A DNA stretch of 64,000 nucleotides from assembly GCA_900149785.2 (NCBI GenBank), contig FSSI02000013.1, forward strand, positions 43,423-107,422, read 5' to 3'. The position numbers and the translations under genes are program-made. Below are positions 1 through 7,853 of this stretch, piece after piece (positions within the stretch are counted from its first letter, which is position 1; every line of letters starts with the position of its first letter). The stretch is from Sodalinema lacuna_A (GTDB lineage Bacteria; Cyanobacteriota; Cyanobacteriia; Cyanobacteriales; Geitlerinemataceae). Below the pieces are notes generated by a model. The model had not been told where the DNA came from and did not search any database. It saw only the letters and a list, made by a program, of their open reading frames with translations.

Positions 1-1
1 T

Positions 2-229
2 CAGCGTACTTTACAGCTCAATTTGCCTAATACCATTGAACAAAGCGATGAAGAATTGCGGTTGTTGATAGCAGCAAAATTGTATGAAAATGGAACGTTG
101 ACGTCAGGACAAGCCGCAGACTTGGCAGGGTTAAGCAAAAGAAACTTTATTGAACGTATTGGTGATTATGACGTGTCGCTGTTCAGTACGTCGGTTGAGG
201 ATTTAGAGTCGGATATTACTAATGCCTAA
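2..229 (+). CDS. UPF0175 family antitoxin-like protein, 5' partial
   Basis: The reading frame is open to the left window edge. Residues before the TTG at 23 (QRTLQLNLP) fit the usual UPF0175 beginning, so the true start probably lies outside the window. The rest reads as a short DNA-binding protein with a helix-turn-helix-like segment (GTLTSGQAADLAGLSKRNFI). UPF0175 proteins are commonly paired with DUF3368 PIN-like proteins as toxin-antitoxin modules, and here the stop codon overlaps the start of such a gene by 8 bp, which suggests translational coupling. The antitoxin role is family knowledge and context, not something the sequence proves. Confidence 0.8.
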   Translation, partial: QRTLQLNLPNTIEQSDEELRLLIAAKLYENGTLTSGQAADLAGLSKRNFIERIGDYDVSLFSTSVEDLESDITNA

Positions 230-680
230 TGTTGTTATTTCCGATGCGAGTTGCTTGATTGTCCTCAGCAACATTGGAGAATTAGATCTGTTGTCTCTGC
301 TTTATGGTCAGGTTTACATTACGCCTGAGATAGAATGGGAATTTGGAGAAGATTTGCCCAGTTGGATAATTGTTGAGACAGTTCAAGATAAAGCTTGTCA
401 AAAACGTCTTGAAATAACATTAGATGTTGGAGAAGCATCGGCAATTGCTTTAGCGATAGAGAAGAAGGATTCGTTGGTTATTTTAGATGATTTAAAAGCC
501 AGAAAAGTTGCGAAGAAATTTAAGCTAATATTGACAGGAACTCTAGGGGTGGTTGGCAAAGCAAAAGAGCGGGGATATTGCGAGAAAATTAAACCGATTA
601 TCCAGAAAATTGGACAAAGCAATTTTCGGATTTCTCCGCAGGTCATGAGTGACTTGTTGTCAAGGCATGGGGAAGAGTGA
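222..680 (+). CDS. DUF3368 PIN-like toxin
   Basis: A 152-residue protein with the DUF3368 pattern: an N-terminal VVISDASCLIVLSNIGELDLL segment with the first PIN-type Asp, a central EASAIALAIE segment, and LVILDDLKARKVAKKF with the next acidic pair, followed by TGTLGVVGKAKERG. These are the acidic positions expected of a PIN-like ribonuclease fold. It overlaps the upstream UPF0175 gene by 8 bp, so the two look like one type II toxin-antitoxin operon. Length matches the family. Seven bases after its stop the sequence runs into a 5'-truncated Uma2 gene, so the 3' flank is a rearrangement junction. Confidence 0.82.
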   Translation: MPNVVISDASCLIVLSNIGELDLLSLLYGQVYITPEIEWEFGEDLPSWIIVETVQDKACQKRLEITLDVGEASAIALAIEKKDSLVILDDLKARKVAKKFKLILTGTLGVVGKAKERGYCEKIKPIIQKIGQSNFRISPQVMSDLLSRHGEE

Positions 681-686
681 GGGCAA

Positions 687-1283
687 TTGCCTCATGTTAA
701 AAAAGCAGAGCGAGTTGAAGGAATTGTTGACGTGACATCTCCATTAAGGTATCGCCAGCACGGTCAACCCCACAGCGATGTTATGACTAGGTTGGGAGTG
801 TACCGGGCGGCCACGCCTGGAGTCTATTGCGCTGACAAGACAACGGTTCGTCTGGACTTGGACAATGAACCTCAACCCGATGCGCTGTTGCGTCTCGATG
901 AGTCGTTGGGGGGACAGTCTCGGATTAGTGAGGATGATTATCTCGAAGGTGCGCCGGAGTTGATTGTGGAAATTGCGGCGAGTACGGCATCTTATGACCT
1001 CCATGATAAGTTGGAGGTCTATCGCCGTCATGGGGTTCGGGACTATTTGGTTTGGGTGGTGCTGGAACGGGAGTTTCGCTGGTATGTGCTGAAGGATGGG
1101 GATTATCGGCAGCAGGAGCCAGACGGTGCAGGTTGTCTGAGTAGTGCGATGTTTCCCGGCTTGCGATTGGATGTTGAGGCGCTGTTAGAGGGTCAGATGC
1201 AGCAAGTCTTGACCACGTTACAGGGAGGGATTACGTCGCCAGAACATCAGGCTTTTCTCAAGAACCTCCAGCGATCGCAATGA
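687..1283 (+). pseudogene. Uma2 family (DUF820) nuclease, 5'-truncated
   Basis: The product aligns by eye with the complete Uma2 protein at 2218-2910 along most of its length (shared blocks TTVRLDLDNEPQPDALLRLDE and SRISEDDY-EGAPELIVEIAASTASYDLHDK). The match begins only at LP-VKKAE, so about 25 N-terminal residues are missing; the sequence upstream is the end of the DUF3368 gene. The core acidic residues (QPDALL and LIVEI) remain. A TTG at 687 could start translation (GAGGG lies 3 nt before it), but a 198-residue product without the N-terminal strand-helix is probably not a normal Uma2. Uma2 proteins are PD-(D/E)XK-fold, widely multiplied in cyanobacteria, and of unproven role. Confidence 0.7.
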
Positions 1284-1284
1284 T

Positions 1285-2125
1285 TGGGTAGGCGGATTGA
1301 GTGAGTCTTGTGTTAGGCTGTCTCTAATGTGGCGTTTTAGGATAACAACCCATGCCCACGTCCTTGAACAAGATTCTGAATGAGATTGAATATCCTGATT
1401 GTGATGGATTACCCATGGCAGAAAGTGACGCGGCGCGGGATTATTTAATTTATGGAACCGAGAGCCTGAAACTGCATTTTCAGCATCGCTCAGATGTCTA
1501 TGTTTCGGGCAACTTATTTGTTTACTATGAACGGGGTAATCCGAAAGCTGTTGTGGCTCCCGATGTGTTTGTGGTGTTTGGGGTTGAGGATAAACAACGG
1601 TTATCGTACAAAGTCTGGGAAGAGAATGATACACTGCCCAGTTTCATTTTGGAAATCACCTCAAAAAGTACCCGCAGTGAAGACCAAGGCACTAAAAAAG
1701 GCCTGTATGCCTATTTGGGCGTTCAGGAGTATTTTCAGTATGACCCCACATCAGATTATTTAAGTCCCTCACTTCAAGGATTGCGTTTGCTGGATGGTAA
1801 TTATTTTCCGATTCCTCCCCGAGAGAATGAACCCAGCTTAATCCTGTTTTCGGAGGTGTTGGGGTTAGAGTTACGACGCTTGCAGGACGGCAGTTTTCGC
1901 TTTTATAATCCTGAGACGGGAGAACGGCTCGGGAGTTTGAGGGAAATCGAGACATCCAGACAAGTGGAACGGGAAAAATCAGAGAAAATGGCAGAGCGAT
2001 TACGGCAATTGGGCGTGAACCCTGATGATTTGTAGTTTGAGTGATGATGAAGGTTATTTTTCGGGTTGATTCATCTGCACAAATTGGCAGCGGACATTTG
2101 ATGCGCTGTCGAACTTTGGCGGAGG
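1285..2125 (+). repeat. 841-bp direct repeat, copy A (derived copy)
   Basis: Nearly identical to 8501-9342 in the same orientation. Copy A begins with the last seven codons or so of the PIG-L deacetylase gene (bases corresponding to 8501-8520), contains a whole Uma2 gene, and ends 26 codons into pseG. Because A carries only stumps of the genes that flank copy B intact, B is the parent and A the copy. The right break is at TGGCGGAGG, which is also present in the 3' end of the DUF4351 gene (4574-4582), and copy A continues there with DUF4351-like sequence. Copies differ by scattered substitutions and one indel just upstream of the Uma2 start. Confidence 0.9.
1352..2035 (+). CDS. Uma2 family (DUF820) nuclease, duplicated copy A
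   Basis: A 227-residue Uma2 protein. The family core is visible: VAPDVFVVFG (conserved PD) and LPSFILEITSKST (the E-x-T/S motif of the PD-(D/E)XK fold), ending in a charged coiled-coil-like tail (ETSRQVEREKSEKMAERLRQLG). It differs from the copy at 8569-9252 at only six residues (Asp/Tyr, Ser/Arg, Pro/Ser, Leu/Phe, Asn/His, Val/Ala). None of these hits the core acidic residues, so both copies may still be active. It lies inside the 841-bp duplicated segment and so owes its position to that event. Function of Uma2 proteins is not established. Confidence 0.85.
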   Translation: MPTSLNKILNEIEYPDCDGLPMAESDAARDYLIYGTESLKLHFQHRSDVYVSGNLFVYYERGNPKAVVAPDVFVVFGVEDKQRLSYKVWEENDTLPSFILEITSKSTRSEDQGTKKGLYAYLGVQEYFQYDPTSDYLSPSLQGLRLLDGNYFPIPPRENEPSLILFSEVLGLELRRLQDGSFRFYNPETGERLGSLREIETSRQVEREKSEKMAERLRQLGVNPDDL

Positions 2126-2187
2126 CGTTGTTGGAGTTTAGGGGGATGGAGGATTTTCAGGCTTGGTTGCAGCAGTCGTCTGTCTAG
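2044..2187 (+). pseudogene. Chimeric remnant: pseG 5' end fused to a DUF4351 gene 3' end
   Basis: An in-frame 47-residue ORF. Its first ~26 residues (MMKVIFRVDSSAQIGSGHLM then RCRTLAEA) match the start of the PseG fusion at 9261. Its last ~20 residues (LLEFRGMEDFQAWLQQSSV) match the end of the DUF4351 protein at 3788-4642 (LLEFKGMEDFQAWLAGLA). The switch occurs at TGGCGGAGG, common to both parents. It is a recombination scar; whether the short peptide is made is unknown. Confidence 0.85.
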
Positions 2188-2217
2188 AGTCGTTCGAGAA
2201 TGCAAGGAGGTTCGGTT

Positions 2218-2910
2218 GTGAGTCGAGAAACATCAATGACGTTGAAACTCATGCCAATTTTGGAAAACGGCGATCGCCTCACTCGGACGGAGTTCGAGCA
2301 ACGCTATCAGGTGTTGCCAGAGGTGAAGAAGGCGGAATTAGTCGAAGGAGTGGTTTATATGGCATCGCCAGTCAGAGCGAGACAACATGGCCGACCTCAC
2401 GGCTTCATTATGGGCTGGTTAATGGTGTATGCAGCGGCTACCCCGAATAGTATGGTGTTGGACAATACAACGGTTCGCTTGGACTTGGACAATGAACCTC
2501 AACCCGATGCGCTCTTGCGCCTTGATGAGGGGGTGGGGGGACGCTCTCGGATTAGCGAGGACGATTATATTGAAGGTGCGCCGGAGTTGATTGTCGAGAT
2601 TGCCGCGAGTACGGCATCCTACGACCTCCACGACAAGTTCCGGGCCTATCGTCGCAATGGAGTTCGGGAGTATCTGGTGTGGGTGGTTCTGGAGGAGGAG
2701 TTTCGTTGGTATGTGCTGGAGGAGGGGGACTATCGCCGGCTGGAACCGGATGGGGCGGGTTGTCTGAGGAGTCCGTTTTTTCCGGGGTTGGTGCTGGATG
2801 TGAAGGCGCTGTTGGCGGGGGAGATGGGGCCGGTGTTGATGAGGTTACAGGAGGGGATGGGTTCGCCCGAACAGGAGCGGTTTGTCGAGGCGTTGGGGTC
2901 AGGTCAGTGA
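2218..2910 (+). CDS. Uma2 family (DUF820) nuclease
   Basis: The GTG at 2218 is chosen because AAGGAGG lies at 2204-2210, seven bases upstream; the ATG at 2200 in the same frame sits in front of that ribosome binding site. The 230-residue product has a complete Uma2 layout: N-terminal LTRTEFEQRYQVLPEVKKAELVEG, then EPQPDALLRLD and PELIVEIAAS with the core Asp and Glu, then SYDLHDKFRAYRRNGVREYLVW, typical of the family. It is a paralog of the truncated gene at 687-1283 and only distantly similar to the 1352/8569 pair. The start codon follows the chimeric scar by 30 bp. Confidence 0.85.
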   Translation: MSRETSMTLKLMPILENGDRLTRTEFEQRYQVLPEVKKAELVEGVVYMASPVRARQHGRPHGFIMGWLMVYAAATPNSMVLDNTTVRLDLDNEPQPDALLRLDEGVGGRSRISEDDYIEGAPELIVEIAASTASYDLHDKFRAYRRNGVREYLVWVVLEEEFRWYVLEEGDYRRLEPDGAGCLRSPFFPGLVLDVKALLAGEMGPVLMRLQEGMGSPEQERFVEALGSGQ

Positions 2911-3004
2911 GGGGGGTTGGCGGAGTTTCTCGTTATCGCTTCGCGGCTACTGGTAAAATAGGAGAGTGAGTTCATCCTCTCATTGAATAGCCGAATCATT
3001 CCCT

Positions 3005-3286
3005 ATGTTAAACATTCGTCTAACGACCCACATCGGAGACGATGGAATCTTGCAAGTACAGATGCCCTCGGACGTCAGGAACACTGAACTCGACGTTTTG
3101 GTGGTATTCCAAGCGACGACCTCTCCAGGACAAGATCAGGTCGCCAAGGACCACGAGTGGCCCTCGGGTTTCTTTGAAAAAACTTGGGGAAGTTGTGCGG
3201 ATGATCCCATCATCATTGATGAAGAAGGAGTTTCTACAGAATTAGATGATCCGCCAGAAGACTTGTTCGCCAATCAATCCATTTAA
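3005..3286 (+). CDS. VapB-like antitoxin
   Basis: A 93-residue acidic protein directly in front of a PIN toxin gene; its TAA is immediately followed by the toxin's GTG with no gap. The N-terminal half (LNIRLTTHIGDDGILQVQMP) resembles the start of antitoxins that commonly precede VapC in cyanobacteria, and the WPSGFFEKTWGSCADDP block is the kind of toxin-binding tail seen in that group. The antitoxin call rests mainly on this arrangement and on size. Confidence 0.72.
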   Translation: MLNIRLTTHIGDDGILQVQMPSDVRNTELDVLVVFQATTSPGQDQVAKDHEWPSGFFEKTWGSCADDPIIIDEEGVSTELDDPPEDLFANQSI

Positions 3287-3688
3287 GTGCTGTATTTACT
3301 CGATACCAATGTTGTCGCCATGTACTTGAATCGGCGATCGCCAATCCTACGGACTAAATTGGAAGCGATCTCCCCAAGAGATATTGCTGTTTGTTCCGTG
3401 GTAAAGTTTGAGTTAGTTTATGGCGCAATGCGGAGTGGAAATCCACCGCGAAATCTGGCCAATCAACAAGAATTTTTAGATTATTTTGTTTCTTTACCGT
3501 TCGATGATAGGGCGGCAAGAAAGGCAGGAGAGATTAGAAATAACTTGGCGAGTTTGGGAACGCCAATCGGCCCTTATGATTTGCTGATTGCCGCGATCGC
3601 GATCGTCAATGATTTAATATTGGTCACTCACAATACAAGGGAGTTTGAACGGGTAGCGGAGTTGAAATTGGAAGATTGGGAAGTGTAG
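3287..3688 (+). CDS. vapC: VapC family PIN-domain ribonuclease toxin
   Basis: A 133-residue PIN protein. The four acidic positions of VapC are visible: LLDTNVVAMYL (Asp near residue 6), VVKFELVYGA (Glu), PIGPYDLLIAA (Asp) and VTHNTREFERV (the TxNxxEF-type end). VapC toxins cleave tRNA or rRNA and are held inactive by the cognate antitoxin. Translation probably starts at GTG 3287, abutting the antitoxin stop, so the genes should be translationally coupled. The final LEDWEV is typical of the FitB/VapC group. The RNA target cannot be read from the sequence. Confidence 0.88.
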   Translation: MLYLLDTNVVAMYLNRRSPILRTKLEAISPRDIAVCSVVKFELVYGAMRSGNPPRNLANQQEFLDYFVSLPFDDRAARKAGEIRNNLASLGTPIGPYDLLIAAIAIVNDLILVTHNTREFERVAELKLEDWEV

Positions 3689-3787
3689 GATCTGAGCGCG
3701 ACCGTCCCTCAGTCACTCCAGATACTCGGTGTCTTAACTTGAGACAGTGACCTGATAGAGTGGGGGGAGTCTGTTGCGATCGCCGTC

Positions 3788-4642
3788 ATGAAAACGGATA
3801 AACTGTTTTACCGAATTTTCCTGTTAGAACCGAACTTGGTGGCGGAGTTAATTCCGGGACTACCCCCAGACTGCCGCTTTGACTATTTTGCCCCAGTCCT
3901 GAAGGAACGGGAACGCCGCTTGGATGGTCTGTTCGTACCGTTGGGGGATGACCCAAGTTTGCCTTTGGTGTTTCTGGAGGCCCAGATGCAAGGAGACCCT
4001 GGGTTTTATCGCCGTTTTTTTGCCCAGGTGTTTCTCTATCTGGAACAGTATCAGGTGACGCGACCTTGGCGGGGTTTGCTATTGTTCCCTCGCCGCACCT
4101 TGAATTTTGGGGAAGAAGACCCTTATCAAGGAGTTTTGGCGACGCAGGTGGAACGGTTTTATCTGGAGGATTTGATTCCGTTAGAGGAGTTGACGCCAAA
4201 TTTGGCTCTGTTGCGATTATTGGTGCTGTCGGAGGAGGAGGCTCCCCAGAAGGCTCGTCAGCTATTGGCGCAAGAGGCGACGGAGCGGGAGTTTGAGCGG
4301 CGGCTGGATTTGGTCGAGAGTATAATGGTCGGTAAATTCCCTAATTTGAGTTTGGAGGCGATACGAGAGATGTTGGATATTACTCAGGTGCGTGTTCAGG
4401 ATACGCAGTTTTATAAGGATGTGTTCCAGAAGGGACAGGAGCAAGGTTTGGAACGGGGTTTGGAACGGGGAGAGTCTGAACTGTTGCTGCGTCTGTTGAC
4501 TCGGCGCTGTGGGGAGCTGTCTGAGGAGCAGCGGCAACGGGTTCGGGACTTGTCGGCCCCTCAGCGACAGGCTCTGGCGGAGGCGTTGTTGGAGTTTAAG
4601 GGGATGGAGGATTTTCAGGCTTGGTTGGCGGGTCTGGCTTGA
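3788..4642 (+). CDS. Rpn-like (DUF2887/DUF4351) putative recombination-promoting nuclease
   Basis: A 284-residue protein of the Rpn/PD-(D/E)XK group abundant in cyanobacteria. The nuclease half has MKTDKLFYRIFLLEPNLVAE, RRLDGLFVPL (Asp) and LVFLEAQMQ (the E-x-Q catalytic strand), then FYRRFFAQVFLYLEQY. A charged repeat (QEQGLERGLERGESE) leads into the DUF4351 tail, LLLRLLTRRCGELSEEQRQ through FQAWLAGL. Relatives are described as transposase-like nucleases promoting recombination, but no cellular role is assigned to this gene. The last ~20 codons of a second DUF4351 gene survive at 2126-2187. It starts 99 bp after vapC, and the next gene begins the Pse pathway. Confidence 0.82.
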   Translation: MKTDKLFYRIFLLEPNLVAELIPGLPPDCRFDYFAPVLKERERRLDGLFVPLGDDPSLPLVFLEAQMQGDPGFYRRFFAQVFLYLEQYQVTRPWRGLLLFPRRTLNFGEEDPYQGVLATQVERFYLEDLIPLEELTPNLALLRLLVLSEEEAPQKARQLLAQEATEREFERRLDLVESIMVGKFPNLSLEAIREMLDITQVRVQDTQFYKDVFQKGQEQGLERGLERGESELLLRLLTRRCGELSEEQRQRVRDLSAPQRQALAEALLEFKGMEDFQAWLAGLA

Positions 4643-4861
4643 GTTGGTGTTGTGTTGGCTAGCGGCTGAGGGCCAGACACTCGGTATCTTGGCAACACCG
4701 CGTGTCGATTGGGGGAATGGCGTGGGAAACTTTTGTGGGGGGATGGCGTCGGGAAAACTGATGCTGATAGAGTGGTGGGATGGGGCTTGTTCGGCTTGGA
4801 CCTCTGGCTCTGTTGCTATATTGTTTTATGTTGGCTCCCTTGCTGGGTCGGAGTTTGGATG

Positions 4862-5848
4862 ATGTTTGATGGTAAAGCGATTTTAATTACAGGTGGGACT
4901 GGGTCTTTTGGGAAGCATTGTGTCAAAACCTTGCTCGAACGCTATTCTCCCAGTAAGGTGATTGTCTATTCTCGGGATGAGTTGAAACAGTTTGAGATGG
5001 CGCAGGTGTTTGATGCACCGGCGATGCGCTACTTTTTGGGGGATGTGCGAGATGTGGAACGGCTTAAGTTGGCAATGCGAGATGTGGATTATGTGATTCA
5101 TGCGGCGGCGCTGAAGCAAATTCCGGCGGCGGAGTATAATCCTATGGAATGTATTAAGACGAATATTTACGGAGCCAATAATGTTATTGATGCTGCTCTG
5201 TCTCAGGGAGTGGAAAAGGTGGTGGCTCTGTCCACGGATAAGGCCGTGAATCCGGTGAATCTTTATGGGGCGACTAAGTTGGCGTCCGATAAGTTGTTTG
5301 TGGCGGCGAATAATATTACCGGGACGTTAAAGACTCGTTTTTCCGTGGTTCGCTATGGCAATGTTTTGGGGTCGCGAGGGTCTGTGGTTCCCTTTTTTAA
5401 ACGCTTGATTGGGGAGGGGGCGACGGAGTTACCGATTACAGATCCCCGGATGACTCGCTTTTGGATTACGCTCCAGGAGGGGATTGATTTGGTGCTGAAA
5501 AGCTTTGAACGAATGCAGGGGGGGGAAACCTTTGTCCCTAAAATTCCTTCGATGAAAATGACGGAGATGGCCACGGCTCTGGCGCCTCAGTTGCCTCATA
5601 AGATTGTGGGGATTCGACCGGGGGAAAAATTGCATGAGGTGATGTGTCCTGGGGAGTCGTCTCATTTGACTCTTGAGTTCCCAGACCATTATGTGATTAT
5701 GCCGACGATTGAGTATTCTTATAAGACCGATTATCGGCACAATGGGTTGGGGGAAAGGGGCAGTCCGGTGGCTGATGGGTTTGTGTATAGTTCGGATAAT
5801 AATACCGATTGGTTGACGGCTGAGGCGTTGTTGGAACGGTTGGGCTAA
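4862..5848 (+). CDS. pseB: UDP-N-acetylglucosamine 4,6-dehydratase (inverting), PseB
   Basis: PseB converts UDP-GlcNAc to a UDP-4-keto-6-deoxy-L-hexose intermediate, the first step to pseudaminic acid. The protein (328 residues from this ATG; an ATG directly precedes it at 4859) has the NAD-binding GGTGSFGKHCVKTLL near its start, the family VYSRDELKQFEM segment, and the catalytic STDKAVNPVNLYGATK (Asp-Lys with Tyr-x3-Lys) as in the inverting dehydratases. The frame is open upstream to 4709, but that extension is not conserved in character, and GGAG at 4851-4854 supports the later start. It overlaps pseC by one base and is followed by the remaining Pse genes. Confidence 0.93.
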   Translation: MFDGKAILITGGTGSFGKHCVKTLLERYSPSKVIVYSRDELKQFEMAQVFDAPAMRYFLGDVRDVERLKLAMRDVDYVIHAAALKQIPAAEYNPMECIKTNIYGANNVIDAALSQGVEKVVALSTDKAVNPVNLYGATKLASDKLFVAANNITGTLKTRFSVVRYGNVLGSRGSVVPFFKRLIGEGATELPITDPRMTRFWITLQEGIDLVLKSFERMQGGETFVPKIPSMKMTEMATALAPQLPHKIVGIRPGEKLHEVMCPGESSHLTLEFPDHYVIMPTIEYSYKTDYRHNGLGERGSPVADGFVYSSDNNTDWLTAEALLERLG

Positions 5849-7014
5849 TGGCAGAGTATATTCCTTATGGTCGTCAGGATATTTCCGCTGAGGATGTTGA
5901 GGCGGTGGTGCAGGTGTTGCGCTCGGACTGGATTACTCAGGGACCCGCGATTGCTCGCTTTGAGGAGGCGGTGGCTGAGTATTGTGGGGTGCGCTATGCG
6001 GTGGCGGTGACCAGTGCGACGGCGGCGTTGCATTTGTCCTGTTTGGCGGCGGGGTTGGGACCGGGGGATAGGCTCTGGACTTCGCCGAATACCTTTGTGG
6101 CTTCGGCGAATTGTGGCTTGTATTGTGGGGCTGATGTGGATTTTGTGGATATTGACCCCCACAGCTATAACCTGAGTGTGGCGGCGCTGGAGGAGAAGTT
6201 GCTGGAGGCTCAGGGGCGGGGACGGTTGCCGAAGCTCCTGGTTCCGGTGCATTTGGCGGGACAGTCTTGTGAGATGGAGCAGATTGGGGTCCTGGCCCGT
6301 CGCTATGGGGTGACGGTGCTGGAGGATGCGTCTCATGGGATTGGCGCTCGTTATCAGGGAAAGCCGGTGGGATGCTGTCGGTTTTCGGATATGGCGGTGT
6401 TTAGCTTCCATCCGGTGAAGATTATTACCACTGGGGAAGGGGGGATGGTGGTGACGAATCGGCAGGATTTGTATGAACGGCTGATTCGGTTGCGGACTCA
6501 TGGGATTACTCGGCGTGAGGATTGGCTGACGGAGGCGAGTCATGGCCCTTGGTACTATCAGCAGTTGGAGTTGGGGTTTAATTATCGGATGACGGATATT
6601 CAGGCGGCGTTGGGGGCGAGTCAGATGGGGCGGTTGGATGAGTTTGTGGCCCGTCGTCGGGGTTTGGCGCGTCGCTATGATGAGTTATTGCAAGGGTTGC
6701 CGCTAGGGTTGCCGGTGCAGGGGGCTGAGATGGAGTCGAGTTGGCATTTGTATGTGATTCGCTTGCAGCTAGAGAAGCTGGAGAAGACTCATCGGCAGGT
6801 GTTTGAAGGGTTGCGGAGTGCGGGGATTGGGGTGAATTTGCACTATATCCCGGTTCATACTCAGCCGTTTTATCGGCAACGGGGCTTTGCTTGGGGGGAT
6901 TTCCCGGAGGCGGAGCGGTATTATGGGGAGGCGATTAGTTTGCCGTTGTATTTTGGGTTGACGGAGTCGGCTCAGGACAGGGTGGTGGCTGTGCTGCGGG
7001 AGGTTTTGGGATGA
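5848..7014 (+). CDS. pseC: UDP-4-amino-4,6-dideoxy-N-acetyl-beta-L-altrosamine transaminase, PseC
   Basis: A 388-residue PLP-dependent sugar aminotransferase of the DegT/DnrJ/EryC1 family, the second step of the pathway. The N-terminus (YIPYGRQDISAEDVEAVVQV) is characteristic of PseC. Other visible blocks are VAVTSATAALHLSCLA, VLEDASHGIGARYQGKPVG (PLP-binding Asp) and FSFHPVKIITTGEGGMV, which carries the lysine that forms the aldimine. Its ATG overlaps the pseB stop (TAATG), so the two genes should be co-translated. Length is normal. Downstream lie 140 bp without a convincing gene before pseF. Confidence 0.93.
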   Translation: MAEYIPYGRQDISAEDVEAVVQVLRSDWITQGPAIARFEEAVAEYCGVRYAVAVTSATAALHLSCLAAGLGPGDRLWTSPNTFVASANCGLYCGADVDFVDIDPHSYNLSVAALEEKLLEAQGRGRLPKLLVPVHLAGQSCEMEQIGVLARRYGVTVLEDASHGIGARYQGKPVGCCRFSDMAVFSFHPVKIITTGEGGMVVTNRQDLYERLIRLRTHGITRREDWLTEASHGPWYYQQLELGFNYRMTDIQAALGASQMGRLDEFVARRRGLARRYDELLQGLPLGLPVQGAEMESSWHLYVIRLQLEKLEKTHRQVFEGLRSAGIGVNLHYIPVHTQPFYRQRGFAWGDFPEAERYYGEAISLPLYFGLTESAQDRVVAVLREVLG

Positions 7015-7154
7015 TGATTCGATGGGGTCTGTTGATGAAGTCTCTTTTGTGTCATGACCGGTATGATGGGGGAACTTATTCTATTTGGGAGTTGTTGGGC
7101 TAGTTTAGGGAGTTGTTGAAATCAAATACTTTATTCTAAAATTTTTGTTGTTTT

Positions 7155-7853
7155 ATGAGAATTGCAATTATTCCGGCACGGGGAGGCAGTAAGCGGATTC
7201 CTCGTAAGAATATCAAAGAGTTTGCTGGGAAGCCTGCTGTTGCTCACCCGATTCAAACCGCAAAAGACTGTGGATTGTTTGACCATATTCTTGTTTCTAC
7301 GGATGATTTGGAAATTGCAGATGTCGCTCGTCATTGGGGGGCTGAGGTTCCGTTCGTAAGACCTGCTGAATTAGCCAATGATTTTGCGGGAACTACGGAA
7401 GTGATTGCTCACGCAACAGAATGGGCAATTGAGCAAGGCTGGGACTTGGACGCTGTTTGTTGTGTTTATGCAACGGCTTTGTTGTTACAGAGCGATGATT
7501 TAATTCGGGGATGGAACTGTTTAAACTCCGGGGATTGGTCTTATGCGTTTTCTGTGACTGACTTTGCTTCGCCAATTTTCCGGGCCTTTCAACAAAATTC
7601 AGAGGGCGGCATTGAGATGTTTTTCCCCGAACATTTCGATAAACGGTCTCAGGACTTGCCTGAGGCTCTCCATGATGCTGGCCAGTTTTACTGGGGTCGT
7701 CCCGAAGCTTGGTTGGAACAGCGACGTATCTTTGAACGGTGGTCAACTCCGGTGATGATTCCACGGTGGCGCATTCAAGATATTGATACTGAAGAGGATT
7801 GGCGGCAAGCTGAACTGATGTGGAAAGTAATTTCTCTCAAGGCTGATGTCTAA
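7155..7853 (+). CDS. pseF: Pseudaminic acid CMP-transferase (cytidylyltransferase), PseF
   Basis: A 232-residue nucleotidyltransferase. The N-terminus IPARGGSKRIPRKNIKEFAGKP is the CTP-binding signature of CMP-nonulosonate synthetases (NeuA/PseF), and ILVSTDDLEIADVARHWGAEVPF fits the family. RIQDIDTEEDW near the end is typical of PseF. It activates Pse to CMP-Pse, the donor for transferases. The 3' end overlaps the PIG-L gene by 8 bp. The 50 bp before the start are AT-rich, unlike the GC-richer genes on either side, and could hold a promoter, though I see no well-spaced -35/-10 pair. Confidence 0.92.
   Translation: MRIAIIPARGGSKRIPRKNIKEFAGKPAVAHPIQTAKDCGLFDHILVSTDDLEIADVARHWGAEVPFVRPAELANDFAGTTEVIAHATEWAIEQGWDLDAVCCVYATALLLQSDDLIRGWNCLNSGDWSYAFSVTDFASPIFRAFQQNSEGGIEMFFPEHFDKRSQDLPEALHDAGQFYWGRPEAWLEQRRIFERWSTPVMIPRWRIQDIDTEEDWRQAELMWKVISLKADV

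Noticed and set aside
3712..4800. Similar phrases before and after the Rpn-like gene (ACTCGGT.TCTT and CTGATAGAGTGG).
   Set aside because: They might be remnants of a shared upstream region of two DUF4351 genes, but the matches are short and interrupted.
4709..4861. A 50-codon upstream extension of pseB.
   Set aside because: The extension is Trp/Gly/Cys-rich and unlike any PseB; the normal NAD-binding start and a GGAG site support the ATG at 4862 (or 4859).
7011..7103. A 30-codon frame overlapping the pseC stop (ATGA).
   Set aside because: Possible by overlap, but the peptide has no recognisable feature; it may be a decayed gene end.
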